From the NCBI RefSeq assembly GCF_902459735.1, contig NZ_CABPRV010000001.1, forward strand, positions 186,001 through 250,000: a DNA stretch of 64,000 nt, given 5' to 3'. This stretch comes from Pandoraea capi. Lineage in GTDB: Bacteria; Pseudomonadota; Gammaproteobacteria; Burkholderiales; Burkholderiaceae. The notes beneath the pieces were generated by a model. It was given only the letters and a program-made list of their open reading frames with translations. It did no database searches and was not told the DNA's origin. Both the position numbers and the translations under genes were made by a program. Positions 52,072 through 62,664 of this stretch are shown here, piece after piece (the first letter of the stretch is position 1; every line of letters begins with the position of its first letter).

Positions 52072-52527
52072 CTACAGAATGCCGATAATCTGGACTTCGA
52101 ACACGATCGGCTGGCCCGCCAGCGGATGGTTGAAGTCGAACAATGCCCAGCCGTCGCCCAGTTCGCGCAGGATGCCCGCATAGCGGCCACCGCTCGGCGC
52201 GTTGAACTCGACCAGATCGCCAACGCTATATTCCTCGCCGAAGTTGCTGTTCTCCTGCAACGTCTTCATCGAGACGCGTTGCAGCAGTTCCGGATTGCGC
52301 GGGCCGAAAGCCTGCTCCGGCGCCAGTTCGATCCGGCGACGCTCCCCCACGGCCATCCCCAGCATCGCCTGCTCCAGCGTCGGCGCCATCTGGCCGCCGC
52401 CGAGTTGCAACGTGGCAGGGGTGCCTTCGAAAGTGTTGACAATGTCCGCGCCGTCGGGCGCGCCGATCCGGTAGTGGAGCGTCAGATAGGAATCGTCTTG
52501 AACCACGGGGGTTACAACAGAACTCAT
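52072..52527 (-). CDS. fkpB: FKBP-type peptidyl-prolyl isomerase SlpA/FkpB
   Basis: A 151-residue SlpA-type isomerase and chaperone. FKBP motifs: [69 protein letters not shown], then the insert-in-flap region and [17 protein letters not shown]. It lacks a signal peptide, consistent with the cytosol. It overlaps no other gene but is only 8 bp before ispH, so the two are co-expressed. Confidence 0.94.
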   Translation of the reverse strand: MSSVVTPVVQDDSYLTLHYRIGAPDGADIVNTFEGTPATLQLGGGQMAPTLEQAMLGMAVGERRRIELAPEQAFGPRNPELLQRVSMKTLQENSNFGEEYSVGDLVEFNAPSGGRYAGILRELGDGWALFDFNHPLAGQPIVFEVQIIGIL

Positions 52528-52688
52528 GGGGGTCTCACAGCAAGGTCAAGCTATTATTGTAAGCGACGACGCGTTGCGCGTCCGGCTCCCCATCAAAGCA
52601 GCCCCGAATTTTTCCATTCGGCGGCTGTGTTTCTTATTAGTGACACCCGCGATCATGCCTGCGACCGTGTCCGCCTTCCGGAGCCGTC

Positions 52689-53363
52689 ATGTCCATCGCT
52701 CACTGGCCACCCGCCGAGCGCCCCCGCGAAAAAATGCTCGCCCATGGGCCCAATGCCCTGTCCGATGCGGAGTTGCTCGCCATCTTGCTGCGCACCGGCT
52801 CGCATGGCCGCAATGCCGTCGATCTCGGGCGCGAGCTGCTGGCCCGCAGCGGATCGCTCGGCAGACTGCTTGCCACACCGTTCGAGACATTGCGGCAGAT
52901 CCCCGGCCTCGGTCAGGCCAAATCCCTTCAGTTTCAGGCCGCATTGGAAGTGGCGCGCCGCATGTTGCGCGAAGGCCTGCAATCCGGCTGCATGCTCGAT
53001 TCTCCCGCCCGGGTTCGGGATTATCTGCGTCTCACGTTGCAGGACACCTCGCGCGAGCGCTTCGTCTGCCTGTTTCTGGACGCCGCGCACCGGCTGATCG
53101 GCACGCGGATCATGTTCGAAGGAACGCTCACGCAGACCTGCGTCTACCCGAGAGAAATCGTACGCGCCGCACTGGACCTTCATGCGGCTGCCATCATCGT
53201 CGCGCACAATCATCCGTCCGGCGTCCCCACGCCCAGCGCCGCCGATCTTGCGCTGACACGTCAGTTAGGCGACGCGCTCGCGCTGCTGGAAATTCGCCTG
53301 CTCGATCATTTCATCGTGGCCGGCGATACCGTCTATTCGCTGGCCGAAGGCGGCGACATGTAA
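52689..53363 (+). CDS. radC: RadC family JAB/MPN-domain protein
   Basis: A 224-residue RadC. The N-terminal helix-hairpin-helix region (LRQIPGLGQAKSLQFQAALEVARR) is followed by a JAMM metal site: VAHNHPSGVPTPSAADLALTRQL (H-x-H-...-D) with an upstream Glu region. The proteins are annotated as DNA repair, but the E. coli role is doubtful; the function is uncertain. The ATG lies 161 bp from the divergent slpA start. It precedes rpmB-rpmG, a common order in beta-proteobacteria. Confidence 0.94.
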   Translation: MSIAHWPPAERPREKMLAHGPNALSDAELLAILLRTGSHGRNAVDLGRELLARSGSLGRLLATPFETLRQIPGLGQAKSLQFQAALEVARRMLREGLQSGCMLDSPARVRDYLRLTLQDTSRERFVCLFLDAAHRLIGTRIMFEGTLTQTCVYPREIVRAALDLHAAAIIVAHNHPSGVPTPSAADLALTRQLGDALALLEIRLLDHFIVAGDTVYSLAEGGDM

Positions 53364-53555
53364 GTCGAAGGCGAGCCGCAGATGCGTCGGGACACGAGGA
53401 AATTCGTGACGCAGTGTGACGCGGAACAACACTGTGCACATAAATTCGGCACGCCGTTCGCATTTGAGCGGCGTTTACGCTATGATCCGTCCCTTCCCCG
53501 AATCTCCGACAGACGTTTCCCGCCAGGGACTCACGTCCTACATCGACTAAAGCGA

Positions 53556-53585
53556 TTGATTTGTCTGGGATTTTTGTGGTATTAT
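53556..53585 (+). promoter_or_regulatory. Sigma-70 type promoter of rpmB-rpmG
   Basis: -35 TTGATT (53556-53561) and -10 TATTAT (53580-53585) with an 18-bp spacer, 60 bp upstream of rpmB in an AT-enriched strip. Confidence 0.65.
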
Positions 53586-53644
53586 CGCGGTCTGTCTTTT
53601 CGACTCACCTTTTTTTACACAGAATTCTGGGTTAGGAGTGCTTC

Positions 53645-53878
53645 ATGGCACGCGTATGTCAAGTGACCGGGAAAGCGCCGATGGTCGGCAATAACGTTTC
53701 CCACGCCAATAACAAAACCAAGCGCCGTTTCCTCCCGAACTTGCAAAATCGCCGGTTCTGGGTTGAGAGCGAAAACCGTTTTGTGCGCCTGCGCCTTTCG
53801 AACGCCGGCTTGCGCCTGATCGATAAGGTCGGTATCGATGCCGTTCTCGCGGACCTGCGTTCGCGTAACGCCATCTAA
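53645..53878 (+). CDS. rpmB: 50S ribosomal protein L28
   Basis: A 77-residue L28: [34 protein letters not shown] and [25 protein letters not shown], standard for proteobacterial L28. It lacks the Zn-binding cysteines of some L28 forms apart from one N-terminal Cys. TTAGGAG precedes the ATG. It is followed by rpmG after 16 bp. Confidence 0.98.
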   Translation: MARVCQVTGKAPMVGNNVSHANNKTKRRFLPNLQNRRFWVESENRFVRLRLSNAGLRLIDKVGIDAVLADLRSRNAI

Positions 53879-53894
53879 GTTTTAGGAGCTCATC

Positions 53895-54062
53895 ATGGCA
53901 AAAGGCGCTCGCGACAAGATCAAGCTGGAATCGACCGCAGGTACGGGTCATTTCTACACGACCACGAAGAACAAGCGTACCCATCCGGAAAAGATGGAAA
54001 TCAGCAAGTTCGATCCGGTGGCTCGTAAGCACGTACCGTACAAAGAAACCAAGATCAAATAA
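53895..54062 (+). CDS. rpmG: 50S ribosomal protein L33
   Basis: A 55-residue L33: [20 protein letters not shown], then [20 protein letters not shown] and the C-terminal [14 protein letters not shown]. It is the Cys-less type, with no zinc site, as in most beta-proteobacteria. A TTAGGAG ribosome site precedes the ATG. It forms a two-gene operon with rpmB and is followed at 40 bp by a terminator. Confidence 0.97.
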   Translation: MAKGARDKIKLESTAGTGHFYTTTKNKRTHPEKMEISKFDPVARKHVPYKETKIK

Positions 54063-54102
54063 GATCAACAGGTTTCATCGCAGTGGTTCGCTACTGCGTT
54101 CA

Positions 54103-54129
54103 ATACCCCGCCTCTGGCGGGGTATTTTC
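54103..54129 (+). terminator. Terminator of rpmB-rpmG
   Basis: Perfect 10-bp arms ATACCCCGCC (54103-54112) and GGCGGGGTAT (54116-54125) with a TCT loop and TTTT after the stem. Confidence 0.88.
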
Positions 54130-54305
54130 ATTTCAGCGTCTCGAAAATTGCAGCGCTACGCGTTGCGTAGTCCGGCGCAGCACAATATCTCCGATCTGCG
54201 CATAGGGGCATGTGTCACGGGTGTGTTGACTCGCTATACTGGCTCATCTCTCATCACGAGGATCGCGCCACCGAAAATGCGTCGATCCCAGACAGCGCGC
54301 GTACC

Positions 54306-55910
54306 ATGAATTTCGATGTCGTCATCGTCGGCAGCGGGCTCGCCGGCCAGTCCGTCGCCTTGCATCTGGCCAACACCTGCCGCGTGGCGCTGGTCGCCAA
54401 GCGCCCCATGCCCGAAGGTGCGAGCGATTGGGCTCAGGGCGGCATCGCCGCGGTACTGGACTCCACCGACAGCGTCGACGAACACGTCGCCGACACACTC
54501 GTCGCCGGTGCCGGATTGTGTGACGAGGCGGCAACGCGCTTCATCGTCGAACACAGCCGCGAAGCCATCGAGTGGCTCATTGAGCAAGGTGTGCCCTTCA
54601 CGCGCGACGCACAAGCCGAACTCGGCTTTCATCTGACACGCGAAGGCGGTCACAGCCATCGCCGCATCATTCACGCAGCCGACGCCACGGGGCATGCCGT
54701 CATTACGACGCTCACCGAGCGCGTGCGCCAGCACCCGAACATCACCCTTTTCGAGAATCACTTCGCCGTCGATCTGATTACGTCCGATCGTGCCGACGCG
54801 GCGCCGACAGCCGGACGTCATTGCCAGGGCCTGTACATCCAGGATCTCGGTACCGGTGAAGTCCACGCGGTGACCGCCCGACACACGGTGCTGGCTACCG
54901 GCGGGGCCGGGAAGGTTTATCTGTACACGACGAACCCCGATACCGCGACGGGCGATGGCATCGCCATGGCCTGGCGCGCGGGCTGCCGGATCGCGAACAT
55001 GGAGTTCATCCAGTTCCATCCGACCTGTCTCTATCATCCTTACGCGAAGTCGTTCCTGATCTCGGAAGCCGTTCGGGGGGAAGGTGGACGTCTGGTGCTC
55101 CCTGACGGTACGCGCTTCATGCCTGCGCACGATCCTCGAGCCGAACTGGCGCCGCGCGACATCGTTGCGCGCGCCATCGACTTCGAGATGAAGAAACACG
55201 GGCTCGATTGCGTGTACCTCGACATCAGCCATCAAAGTCCGGAATTCCTGCGCGAACACTTCCCCACGATTCTGGCTCGCTGCGCTGAACTGGGGATCGA
55301 CATCACGAAGCAACCGATTCCCGTCGTGCCGGCGGCGCATTACACGTGCGGCGGGATTGTCACCGATATGCACGGGCGCACGGATCTGCCCGGGCTGTAT
55401 GCCGTGGGTGAAGCGACGTACACCGGCCTGCACGGCGCGAACCGTCTCGCCAGCAATTCGCTGCTCGAATGTATCGTGCTCGGCAAGGCCGCCGCCGAAG
55501 ACATTCAGCGCGGCGAAACCACCCAGATCGCCGCCACGGACGTTCCCGCGTGGGACGAAAGCCGTGTCTCGGATGCCGACGAAGAAGTGGTCGTCGCGCA
55601 CAACTGGGATGAACTGCGCCGCATGATGTGGAACTACGTCGGCATCGTGCGCACGACCAAGCGACTGGAACGGGCACAGCATCGCATCGCCCTGCTGCGC
55701 GAGGAGATTGCCGAGTACTACGCCAACTTCCGCGTCAGTCGCGATCTCCTGGAATTGCGCAATCTGGTCGACGTCGCGTCACTGATCGTCGATAGCGCCC
55801 TGGCGCGTCGTGAGAGCCGTGGCCTGCATTTCTCGCGCGACTTCCCGGACACGCTGCCGAAAGCCCTCCCGACGGTGCTTTCGCCAGCGCTACCGCGTCG
55901 CACGCGCTGA
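54306..55910 (+). CDS. nadB: L-aspartate oxidase
   Basis: A 534-residue flavoenzyme that oxidises L-aspartate to iminoaspartate, the first step of quinolinate synthesis. The FAD dinucleotide motif is [18 protein letters not shown], then [27 protein letters not shown], and the active-site region [12 protein letters not shown] with [11 protein letters not shown]. The succinate-dehydrogenase-like end reads [19 protein letters not shown] promoter-like GTGTCA (54212-54217) and TATACT (54235-54240), 17-bp spacer, lies upstream. It is convergent with nadC/nadA, which complete the pathway. Confidence 0.96.
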   Translation: MNFDVVIVGSGLAGQSVALHLANTCRVALVAKRPMPEGASDWAQGGIAAVLDSTDSVDEHVADTLVAGAGLCDEAATRFIVEHSREAIEWLIEQGVPFTRDAQAELGFHLTREGGHSHRRIIHAADATGHAVITTLTERVRQHPNITLFENHFAVDLITSDRADAAPTAGRHCQGLYIQDLGTGEVHAVTARHTVLATGGAGKVYLYTTNPDTATGDGIAMAWRAGCRIANMEFIQFHPTCLYHPYAKSFLISEAVRGEGGRLVLPDGTRFMPAHDPRAELAPRDIVARAIDFEMKKHGLDCVYLDISHQSPEFLREHFPTILARCAELGIDITKQPIPVVPAAHYTCGGIVTDMHGRTDLPGLYAVGEATYTGLHGANRLASNSLLECIVLGKAAAEDIQRGETTQIAATDVPAWDESRVSDADEEVVVAHNWDELRRMMWNYVGIVRTTKRLERAQHRIALLREEIAEYYANFRVSRDLLELRNLVDVASLIVDSALARRESRGLHFSRDFPDTLPKALPTVLSPALPRRTR

Positions 55911-55925
55911 TCGCTTTCGCAAAAG

Positions 55926-55963
55926 ACGACAAGGCCGCAGGCATTACCCCGCGGCCTTGTCGT
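55926..55963. terminator. Bidirectional terminator between nadB and nadC
   Basis: Perfect 13-bp arms ACGACAAGGCCGC (55926-55938) and GCGGCCTTGTCGT (55951-55963), with A-run and T-run on opposite sides. Confidence 0.84.
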
Positions 55964-56010
55964 TTCGAAGCGTCTGAGGCTTCGCAAGCCAATCCATCAC
56001 ATCGTGACGC

Positions 56011-56913
56011 TTATCCCACCGTCTCCAGAATGCGCATGGAGAAGTCCGCTGCGCGAACGTCCTTGGTGAGGCCGCCGACAGAAATACGGTCGACGCCCGT
56101 CTCCGCAATCGCTCGCAGCGTTTCCAGATTGATCCCGCCGGACGCTTCCAGCACGGCACGCCCATCGGCCACACGCGCGGCTTCGCGCATCATTTCCAGC
56201 GTGAAGTTGTCGAGCAGGATCGACGTCGCGCCACACGCCAGAGCGGTCTCGAGTTCTTCGAGCGACTCCACTTCGATCTGCACCGGCGCGCCGTCCGACA
56301 GACGATCGGCGTTCGCCAGCACCTGACGAATGCCGCCTGCCGCCGCGATGTGATTCTCCTTGATGAGAATGCCGTCGTAGAGCGCGAGACGCTGATTCGC
56401 CCCGCCGCCCACGCGAACCGCGAACTTCTGCGCGAGACGCAGCCCCGGCAGCGTCTTACGCGTATCCAGCACGCGCGCCTTTGTCCCTTCGACGATGTCC
56501 GCGTAACGACGCACGGCCGTCGCGACACCCGAGAGCAACTGAAGGAAGTTCATCGACGTACGCTCGCCGGTCAGCAGTGCGCGCGCCGGGCCGTAAATGT
56601 CGCAGACCGGCGAATCGGGCGTCATGCGCTCGCCTTCGCGGTAGTGCCACTGCACACGCACCGAGGCATCGACGCCCAGCATGCAGCGCTCGAACCAACG
56701 CACGCCACACAGCACCGCCGACTCACGCACGATGATTCGCGCATGCGCCATTTCGTCCGACGGCACGAGCAAGCCCGTGAGGTCACCGCTGCCGATGTCT
56801 TCTGCCAGTGCGTCCTGCACGTTGCGCGAGAGCGCCGCTTCGAGCGGCTCGCCGAACGTCGTGAATTCGGGAGACAGCGCTTCGGCAGTGTTCAACGTTT
56901 TCGATTGCGTCAT
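56011..56913 (-). CDS. nadC: Quinolinate (nicotinate-nucleotide) phosphoribosyltransferase
   Basis: A 300-residue QAPRTase converting quinolinate and PRPP to nicotinate mononucleotide. Motifs: LAEDIGSGDLTGLLVP, TSMNFLQLLSGVATAVRRYADIVEGTKARVLDTRKTLPGLRLAQKFAVRVGGGANQRLALYDGILIKENHI and EVESLEELETALACGATSILLDNFTLEMMREAAR. Its ATG is coupled to the nadA stop with a one-base overlap (TAATG), so the two are one transcript. Confidence 0.97.
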   Translation of the reverse strand: MTQSKTLNTAEALSPEFTTFGEPLEAALSRNVQDALAEDIGSGDLTGLLVPSDEMAHARIIVRESAVLCGVRWFERCMLGVDASVRVQWHYREGERMTPDSPVCDIYGPARALLTGERTSMNFLQLLSGVATAVRRYADIVEGTKARVLDTRKTLPGLRLAQKFAVRVGGGANQRLALYDGILIKENHIAAAGGIRQVLANADRLSDGAPVQIEVESLEELETALACGATSILLDNFTLEMMREAARVADGRAVLEASGGINLETLRAIAETGVDRISVGGLTKDVRAADFSMRILETVG

Positions 56914-58046
56914 TATGCGGGGCCCACGCCCGAGAACAGCGCGCCGTCGCGCGCAAAATCACCGCTGGCGCGCACGTTCTGCTTGCGCGCTTCGGCGAAC
57001 GTCAACATACGATCGATACAGGTATGCGCGCGGCGGCCAATGTCCGGATCGACGTGAATTTCATTGGCCCCCGACTCCAGCACTTCCGCCAGATTCCGCA
57101 GGCTGTTCATCGCCATCCACGGGCAATGCGCGCAGCTCTTGCAGGTGGCGCTGTTGCCCGCTGTCGGCGCTTCGATGAAATGCTTGCCCGGTGCTGCGGC
57201 GCGCATCTTGTGCAAGATGCCGTTGTCAGTGGCGACGATGAATTCCGTGGCGTCCATGGTCTGCGCCGCCGCAATCATCTGCGACGTGGACCCGACGACA
57301 TCCGCCAGCGCGACGACTGCCGCCGGCGACTCCGGGTGCACCAGCACCTTGGCGTTCGGGTGCGCGCGACGCAGCAGCTCGAGTTCGGTGCCCTTGAACT
57401 CGTCGTGCACGAGGCATGCGCCCTGCCACAGCAACATGTCGGCGCCCGTCTGCTTCTGGACGTAGCTGCCCAGATGGCGGTCTGGCGCCCACAGAATCTT
57501 TTTGCCCTGTGCATGCAGATGCGCCACGATTTCCAGGCCGATGGACGACGTCACCATCCAGTCCGCACGCGCCTTCACGGCTGCGCTGGTATTGGCATAG
57601 ACGACAACGGTACGGTCAGGATGCGCATCGCAGAATGCGGCGAATTCGTCGGCGGGGCAACCCAGATCGAGCGAGCACGTCGCGTCGAGATCGGGCATCA
57701 AAATGCGTTTTTCGGGACTGAGAATCTTCGACGTCTCGCCCATGAAGCGCACGCCGGCCACCACCAGCGTTTTGGCCGAATGATTCCGGCCGAATCGCGC
57801 CATTTCGAGCGAATCGGCCACGCAGCCACCGGTCTCCTCGGCGAGGTCCTGCAAGTCGGCGTCGACATAGTAGTGGGCCACAAGCACGGCATCCTGCTCG
57901 ACGAGCAAGTGCTTGATTTTGGCCTTGAGCGCCGCGCGTTCCTCCTGCGACGGCGCATCCGGGACGCGTGCCCAGGCATGGGCAACGCACGTGGCGCCGC
58001 TCGGTGCGGGGCGCTCGAATTCTACGGATTTGAGTGAGGCATTCAT
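56913..58046 (-). CDS. nadA: Quinolinate synthase
   Basis: A 377-residue [4Fe-4S] enzyme condensing iminoaspartate and dihydroxyacetone phosphate. Motifs: [82 protein letters not shown] and the third cluster Cys region [20 protein letters not shown]. The ATG at 58046 ([10 protein letters not shown]) is preferred; the frame is open 12 codons more. A terminator of the upstream desaturase lies 35 bp ahead of the start. Confidence 0.96.
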   Translation of the reverse strand: MNASLKSVEFERPAPSGATCVAHAWARVPDAPSQEERAALKAKIKHLLVEQDAVLVAHYYVDADLQDLAEETGGCVADSLEMARFGRNHSAKTLVVAGVRFMGETSKILSPEKRILMPDLDATCSLDLGCPADEFAAFCDAHPDRTVVVYANTSAAVKARADWMVTSSIGLEIVAHLHAQGKKILWAPDRHLGSYVQKQTGADMLLWQGACLVHDEFKGTELELLRRAHPNAKVLVHPESPAAVVALADVVGSTSQMIAAAQTMDATEFIVATDNGILHKMRAAAPGKHFIEAPTAGNSATCKSCAHCPWMAMNSLRNLAEVLESGANEIHVDPDIGRRAHTCIDRMLTFAEARKQNVRASGDFARDGALFSGVGPA

Positions 58047-58080
58047 TTTTGCGTGGCCCGTGGGATAGGCCGGGAATGAC

Positions 58081-58103
58081 AAAACCCCGCCGTGGCGGGG
58101 TTT
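58081..58103 (-). terminator. Terminator of the desaturase gene, just upstream of nadA
   Basis: Stem AAACCCCGCC and GGCGGGGTTT with a 2-nt loop at 58082-58103; on the minus strand it ends in TTTTGT. It leaves only 35 bp for the nadA promoter and leader downstream, so the nadA promoter may overlap it. Confidence 0.8.
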
Positions 58104-58141
58104 CGATTATGCGTCAAAAACAGATTTCTGGCTGCGCCTGT

Positions 58142-59338
58142 TCACGCGTAGCGGCGCAAACGCGTCGCGAATTCCTGCAATGCGTGAATACCGCTCTGCT
58201 CTGCACGATGGCACCAGTTCTGCAACTGACCCAGCAACTGCTCACGCGAGGCATTCGAACGATCCCAGATACCGGCCAGTTCGTTGCGCAGTTCGTAGTA
58301 CGTCTTCACGGCATTGCTGTGTGCGAAGATCTCGCCGAGTTGCTGCTTTTGCGGCTCTTGCAGCGAGGCTTCGTCGTGATGCAGCCACTTGCGCGCGCCG
58401 CGGAGCAACTGGTATTCGCCGTGCTGACGCTTGTCCTTGAAGCGCGCCAGTTCCTCGCCGTAGGCACGCTTGAAGGTCTTGGCATAACGCGCCATCACTT
58501 CGTAGCGGTTCGAGAGCACGGCTTGCAACGTATCGTCGTCGCAGGCCGCCTTGACCTTCGCGAGCTTCGGCGTCGGCGCGATCTTCTTCACCTTGGCCAG
58601 CCCCACCAACGACAGCGTACGGATGTACAGCCAGCCGATATCGAACTCGTACCACTTGTTCGACAGCTTGGCCGACGTCGCGTAGGTATGGTGGTTGTTG
58701 TGCAGTTCTTCGCCGCCGATGATGATGCCCCACGGCAGCAGGTTCGTCGACGCGTCGGCGCAGTTGAAGTTGCGGTAGCCCCAGTAATGGCCCAGACCGT
58801 TGACGACACCGGCCGCCCAGAACGGAATCCACACCATCTGCACGGCCCACACGGTCAGACCGATGGCGCCGAACAGCGCGATGTCGATGATCATCATCAT
58901 GCTGATGCCGAGAATCGGGAAACGCTTGTAAATGTTGTTCTCGATCCAGTCGTTCGGCGTGCCGTGGCTGAACTTGCGCAGCGTTTCTTCGTTCTTCGCT
59001 TCAGCGCGATAGAGTTCGGCGCCTTCGGCCAGCACCTTCCACAGGCCGCGCGTTTGCGGGCTATGCGGATCTTCCGGCGTTTCGCACTTGGCGTGGTGCT
59101 TGCGGTGGATGGCAGCCCACTCGCTGGTGATCATGCCCGTGGTCATCCACAGCCAGAGGCGGAAGAAGTGGGCGACGACCGGATGCACATCGAGGGCGCG
59201 GTGCGCCTGGCAACGATGCAGATAGATGGTGACCGCGGCAATCGTCACATGGGTGACGGCCAGCGTGAAGAAAAAGATCTCCCAGCCGCTCCAGTCGAGC
59301 AGGCCGGTCGAGAGAAATCCAAGGAGACTGTCCAGCAA
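58142..59338 (-). CDS. Membrane acyl-CoA/acyl-lipid delta-9-type desaturase
   Basis: A 398-residue di-iron desaturase. The three histidine boxes are HRCQAHR (about 41-47), HRKHH (about 78-82) and HNNHH (about 214-218). There are two pairs of membrane helices. A C-terminal region of about 130 residues, charged and helical, extends beyond the core. It would insert a double bond in acyl chains and so affect membrane fluidity. It is monocistronic, with a terminator after it. Confidence 0.93.
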   Translation of the reverse strand: MLDSLLGFLSTGLLDWSGWEIFFFTLAVTHVTIAAVTIYLHRCQAHRALDVHPVVAHFFRLWLWMTTGMITSEWAAIHRKHHAKCETPEDPHSPQTRGLWKVLAEGAELYRAEAKNEETLRKFSHGTPNDWIENNIYKRFPILGISMMMIIDIALFGAIGLTVWAVQMVWIPFWAAGVVNGLGHYWGYRNFNCADASTNLLPWGIIIGGEELHNNHHTYATSAKLSNKWYEFDIGWLYIRTLSLVGLAKVKKIAPTPKLAKVKAACDDDTLQAVLSNRYEVMARYAKTFKRAYGEELARFKDKRQHGEYQLLRGARKWLHHDEASLQEPQKQQLGEIFAHSNAVKTYYELRNELAGIWDRSNASREQLLGQLQNWCHRAEQSGIHALQEFATRLRRYA

Positions 59339-59666
59339 AATATCACTCCAAACTAATCAATACGGTAGCCATCACGGCAAGGTCCAGCGAAGCCGTGTCT
59401 TGTCTTGTCGGGCCGAAGCGGCCGATGTGGACATAGGCCGTCGCGTCAGGTCTCGTTCTTGCGCTCGCTTGACGCTTGGATTCGCTGGAGGTCGGCAAGT
59501 TGCGGATGCCGTGCGATATGGGCGGAAAACGTGCCAGTGAACGTCTGGTTTTTATGGTTTGGGACGCATTTTACCCGACGCACCGACGCCCGTGTGTAGC
59601 CTGTCAGCCACGCATTTTGTCGCAGGTCAACCCGGCGTCCGGGAAAAACGTAGAGAAATCGGTCTA
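59339..59666. other. Intergenic region between MscS and desaturase genes
   Basis: A 328-bp gap on the minus-strand side that should carry the desaturase promoter. I see no gene, repeat or strong hairpin in it. Confidence 0.6.
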
Positions 59667-61109
59667 TCAGGCCTTCTTTCCGGCGTCATCCGCCTGTGGT
59701 GACGCCAGTTGGGGCGGCACGGCGGGCGATGACGCAGACGCGGGCAAGGCGTCCACCGGCAAATCAGGGCGGTCGACCGGGGGATGGGGGACTTCCGCAG
59801 GAATGCCGTCCGCCCAGTCGTTCAGAATGCGTATTTCGCGCTGCGCATACGGAATTTCAATACCCTGCTCACGAAATGCGCGCCAAATCCGTAAATTAAT
59901 CTCGGAACGGATGGCGCCGCTGCCCTGCGCCGGATCCTGCACCCAGAAGCCCATTTCCAGATCCATCCCATCGGCAGCGAAATTCAGCAGCAATGCCGAG
60001 GGCGCCGGATCGGACAGCACGCGGGGAATGCCCTCCGCGGCCTTGAGCATCAGCGACATCGCCAGTTCGACATCGGCGCTGTAAGCGACCTGAACACTCA
60101 CTTTCGCCCGGCCGCGCGTCTCGGTGAACGAGTGATTCTGGACGACGTTCGTCACGAGCTGTTCGTTCGGCACCAGCGCTTCAACGCCATCCAGCCCGCG
60201 TACCACCGAATACCGCGTGTTGATTTGCGACACGGTGCCGTGATACGTCGACACCGTAATCAGGTCGCCGATCCGCACCGAGCGATCCAGCAAGATGATG
60301 AATCCCGACACGAGGTTCGACGCGATCTTCTGCAAGCCGAAGCCCAACCCCACGCCAAGCGCCCCGCCGAACACACCGAGCACGGTGATATCGATGCCCA
60401 CGAACGACAGCGTCGCGAGCACGGCGACGAGCGTCAGCAAGCCTTTGATCAGCCGCGAGAGCACCACTTTCAGGTTGCCGTCGAGCGTGGTCGTGCGCAT
60501 GATCCGGTCTTCGATCAGCGAGCCGACCCACATCGCCAGCACCAGCGTCACACCGATCCAGAGCACGCCCGAGAGTATCGAGAGCAACGTCAGATGACTC
60601 GTGCCGACGGCGAACTTCACGCTGGCAAGCCATTTGAGGATGTCGTCATGCACGCCCAGCACGTAGGCGAGCATCGACAGCCACGCAAGCGTCGTGAACA
60701 CCCGCTCGAACACCTTCAGCAAGCCAGAGGCGTGGGGCGATGACGCGAACAGCCGACGTGCGAAGTAGAACGCGAGATAGATGAGCGCCGTGCCGAACAG
60801 CGGGACTTCCGCGAGCATCAGCAGCGAGACGTGCATGTACTCCTGAAGCACGACACGCGTGAGCGCCACGCACATCCAGCCAAACATCGGGAAGAAGGAG
60901 CGGCGCAGGCTCGACGATCCCGCGCGGCGGGCCGGCGCGACACGTTCGAAGTGACGGTCAAGACGACCGATCATCCAGCGACGCAGCACGAACGCGACGG
61001 CGAGCGCGCCGACGAGCGCCACGATCTGCCAGATGATCTGCGTATCGCCGAAGTCACGCACGACATCCCGCACCAACCTCGCGAAAGCCGGACTTTCCTG
61101 CATCGCCAT
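59667..61109 (-). CDS. Large MscS-family mechanosensitive channel
   Basis: A 480-residue channel with 5-6 transmembrane segments and an MscS pore helix: FVGIDITVLGVFGGALGVGLGFGLQKIASNLVSGFIILLDRSVRIGDLITV. This has the Gly/Ala-rich TM3 (GGALGVGLGFGLQ) and the conserved GDLI/V loop. The C-terminal vestibule runs RYSVVRGLDGVEALVPNEQLVTNVV...IPYAQREIRIL, and a Pro/Ala-rich tail of about 60 residues follows. It is close to YbdG/YnaI-type. It releases solutes on osmotic downshock. ATGs 61109 and 61103 are adjacent choices. Confidence 0.92.
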   Translation of the reverse strand: MAMQESPAFARLVRDVVRDFGDTQIIWQIVALVGALAVAFVLRRWMIGRLDRHFERVAPARRAGSSSLRRSFFPMFGWMCVALTRVVLQEYMHVSLLMLAEVPLFGTALIYLAFYFARRLFASSPHASGLLKVFERVFTTLAWLSMLAYVLGVHDDILKWLASVKFAVGTSHLTLLSILSGVLWIGVTLVLAMWVGSLIEDRIMRTTTLDGNLKVVLSRLIKGLLTLVAVLATLSFVGIDITVLGVFGGALGVGLGFGLQKIASNLVSGFIILLDRSVRIGDLITVSTYHGTVSQINTRYSVVRGLDGVEALVPNEQLVTNVVQNHSFTETRGRAKVSVQVAYSADVELAMSLMLKAAEGIPRVLSDPAPSALLLNFAADGMDLEMGFWVQDPAQGSGAIRSEINLRIWRAFREQGIEIPYAQREIRILNDWADGIPAEVPHPPVDRPDLPVDALPASASSPAVPPQLASPQADDAGKKA

Positions 61110-61194
61110 ATCCCTTCTATCTTTTCTTGTCGTTCGCCGGGACTAGCCGGCGCGGCGCTTCCGGGCGCCACACGGGCGCCCGTCGAAATACACT

Positions 61195-62664
61195 TTACGC
61201 TTTCGCGGCGGCGCGACGCTCGAATACGGCCGCAAAGAAGCCGTCCGTCGCGTTTCGGTTCGGCAGCAATTCGAGATACTTGCCCGTGTCGAGTCCGATT
61301 TTCTGCGCCGCGAGCAACTCGTTTGCGGGCAGCAGCACGAAGTCCGGATGGGCGGCGGCGAAGGCCTCGGCAATCGCGCTGTTCTCTTCCGTCAGCAAGC
61401 TGCAAGTCGCATACACGAGACGACCGCCCGGCTTCACCAGACGCGCGGCACTCGCGAGAATCGACGTTTGCTTCTGCGTCAGTTCCTCGACGGACTGCGG
61501 CGACTGGCGCCACTTCAGATCCGGATTCCGGCGCAGCGTGCCAAGCCCACTGCACGGCGCGTCGACCAGCACACGGTCGATCTTGCCGGCCAGACGCTTG
61601 ATCTTGCTATCGTTCTCGCTGTCGATCATGACCGGATAGACGTTCGACAGACCACTGCGCGCCAGACGCGGCTTGAGCTTCGCCAGACGCTTTTCCGACA
61701 CGTCGAACGCATACAGACGCCCGGTCGAGCGCATCTGCGCACCGATCGCGAGCGTCTTGCCGCCGGCACCGGCGCAGAAGTCGACGATCATCTCGCCACG
61801 ACGCGGCGCGACCAGTTGGCACAGCAACTGGCTACCCTCGTCCTGCACCTCGATCGCGCCGGACATGAACAGCGGATGCTTTTGCAGCGCCGGCTTGCCC
61901 GACAGACGGATGCCATTGGGCGCGAGCGGCGTCGGCTCGGCCGAGAAGCCGTCTTCGCGCAGCTTGGCGAGCACATCGTCCCGGGTCGCCTTGATGAGGT
62001 TCACACGGCAGTCGAGCGGCGCGGGCTGATTCAGCGACGCAGCGAGCGCTTCGAGCTCGGCCCCGTCGAAACGCTTGGCCAGACGGTCGTACAACCACTC
62101 CGGCAAGTTAGTGCGCACTCGCGGTGCAAGGCTGGCGGGGTCGATCTGACCAACGTGTTCGAGCCAGGCCGCTTCGTCCGGCGTCGCCACCAGTTCCACC
62201 GACGCGATACCCCGCGTGAAGGCGAGACCGAGCAGCGCCAGACGGCGTTCCTGCGACCCCGTGCCGCTCACGGCGTGCTGACCGAATTCGAGCTTGCGGC
62301 GCAGAATGGCGAATACCGTCTCCGCCAGCACACCGCGCTCCCGATGTCCGAGCTTGTCGTTGGCACGGAAGTAAGTGCTGACGAGCGTATCGGCCGGGCC
62401 GGTGAACGTCAGAACGCTGCCGAGCAGTCGTTGCGTATGTTCGAAGAGTGCCGGCGGCAGACGCTCGCCGCGCATGCCGGTCCCGCCGACGACGGGCGGC
62501 GCGTCCTGACGGCGATCGTTGCGCGAACGGTCGTAGCGATCCGGGCGGACATAGCCGCGATCATTGCCACCTTTGGAAGGATGACGGGCATCGGACGAAC
62601 GGCCGCCGGAGCGGTGACTGGATTGATTGGCGCCATCGCGGCGCTGGGTCGGGCGGGTGCTCAT
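61195..62664 (-). CDS. RsmB-like rRNA (cytosine-C5) methyltransferase
   Basis: A 489-residue SAM-dependent methyltransferase of the RsmB/NOP2 group. A highly charged Arg/Asp/Ser N-terminal extension (about 60 residues) precedes a NusB-like all-helical region (GERGVLAETVFAILRRKLEF). The catalytic domain has SAM motif VDFCAGAGGKTLAIGAQM and the two cysteines of DAPCSGLGTLRRNPDLKW and YATCSLLTEEN. It probably methylates 16S rRNA at a cytosine. The start overlaps the purN stop by 4 bp (62661-62664). The Arg-rich extension may help RNA binding. Confidence 0.88.
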   Translation of the reverse strand: MSTRPTQRRDGANQSSHRSGGRSSDARHPSKGGNDRGYVRPDRYDRSRNDRRQDAPPVVGGTGMRGERLPPALFEHTQRLLGSVLTFTGPADTLVSTYFRANDKLGHRERGVLAETVFAILRRKLEFGQHAVSGTGSQERRLALLGLAFTRGIASVELVATPDEAAWLEHVGQIDPASLAPRVRTNLPEWLYDRLAKRFDGAELEALAASLNQPAPLDCRVNLIKATRDDVLAKLREDGFSAEPTPLAPNGIRLSGKPALQKHPLFMSGAIEVQDEGSQLLCQLVAPRRGEMIVDFCAGAGGKTLAIGAQMRSTGRLYAFDVSEKRLAKLKPRLARSGLSNVYPVMIDSENDSKIKRLAGKIDRVLVDAPCSGLGTLRRNPDLKWRQSPQSVEELTQKQTSILASAARLVKPGGRLVYATCSLLTEENSAIAEAFAAAHPDFVLLPANELLAAQKIGLDTGKYLELLPNRNATDGFFAAVFERRAAAKA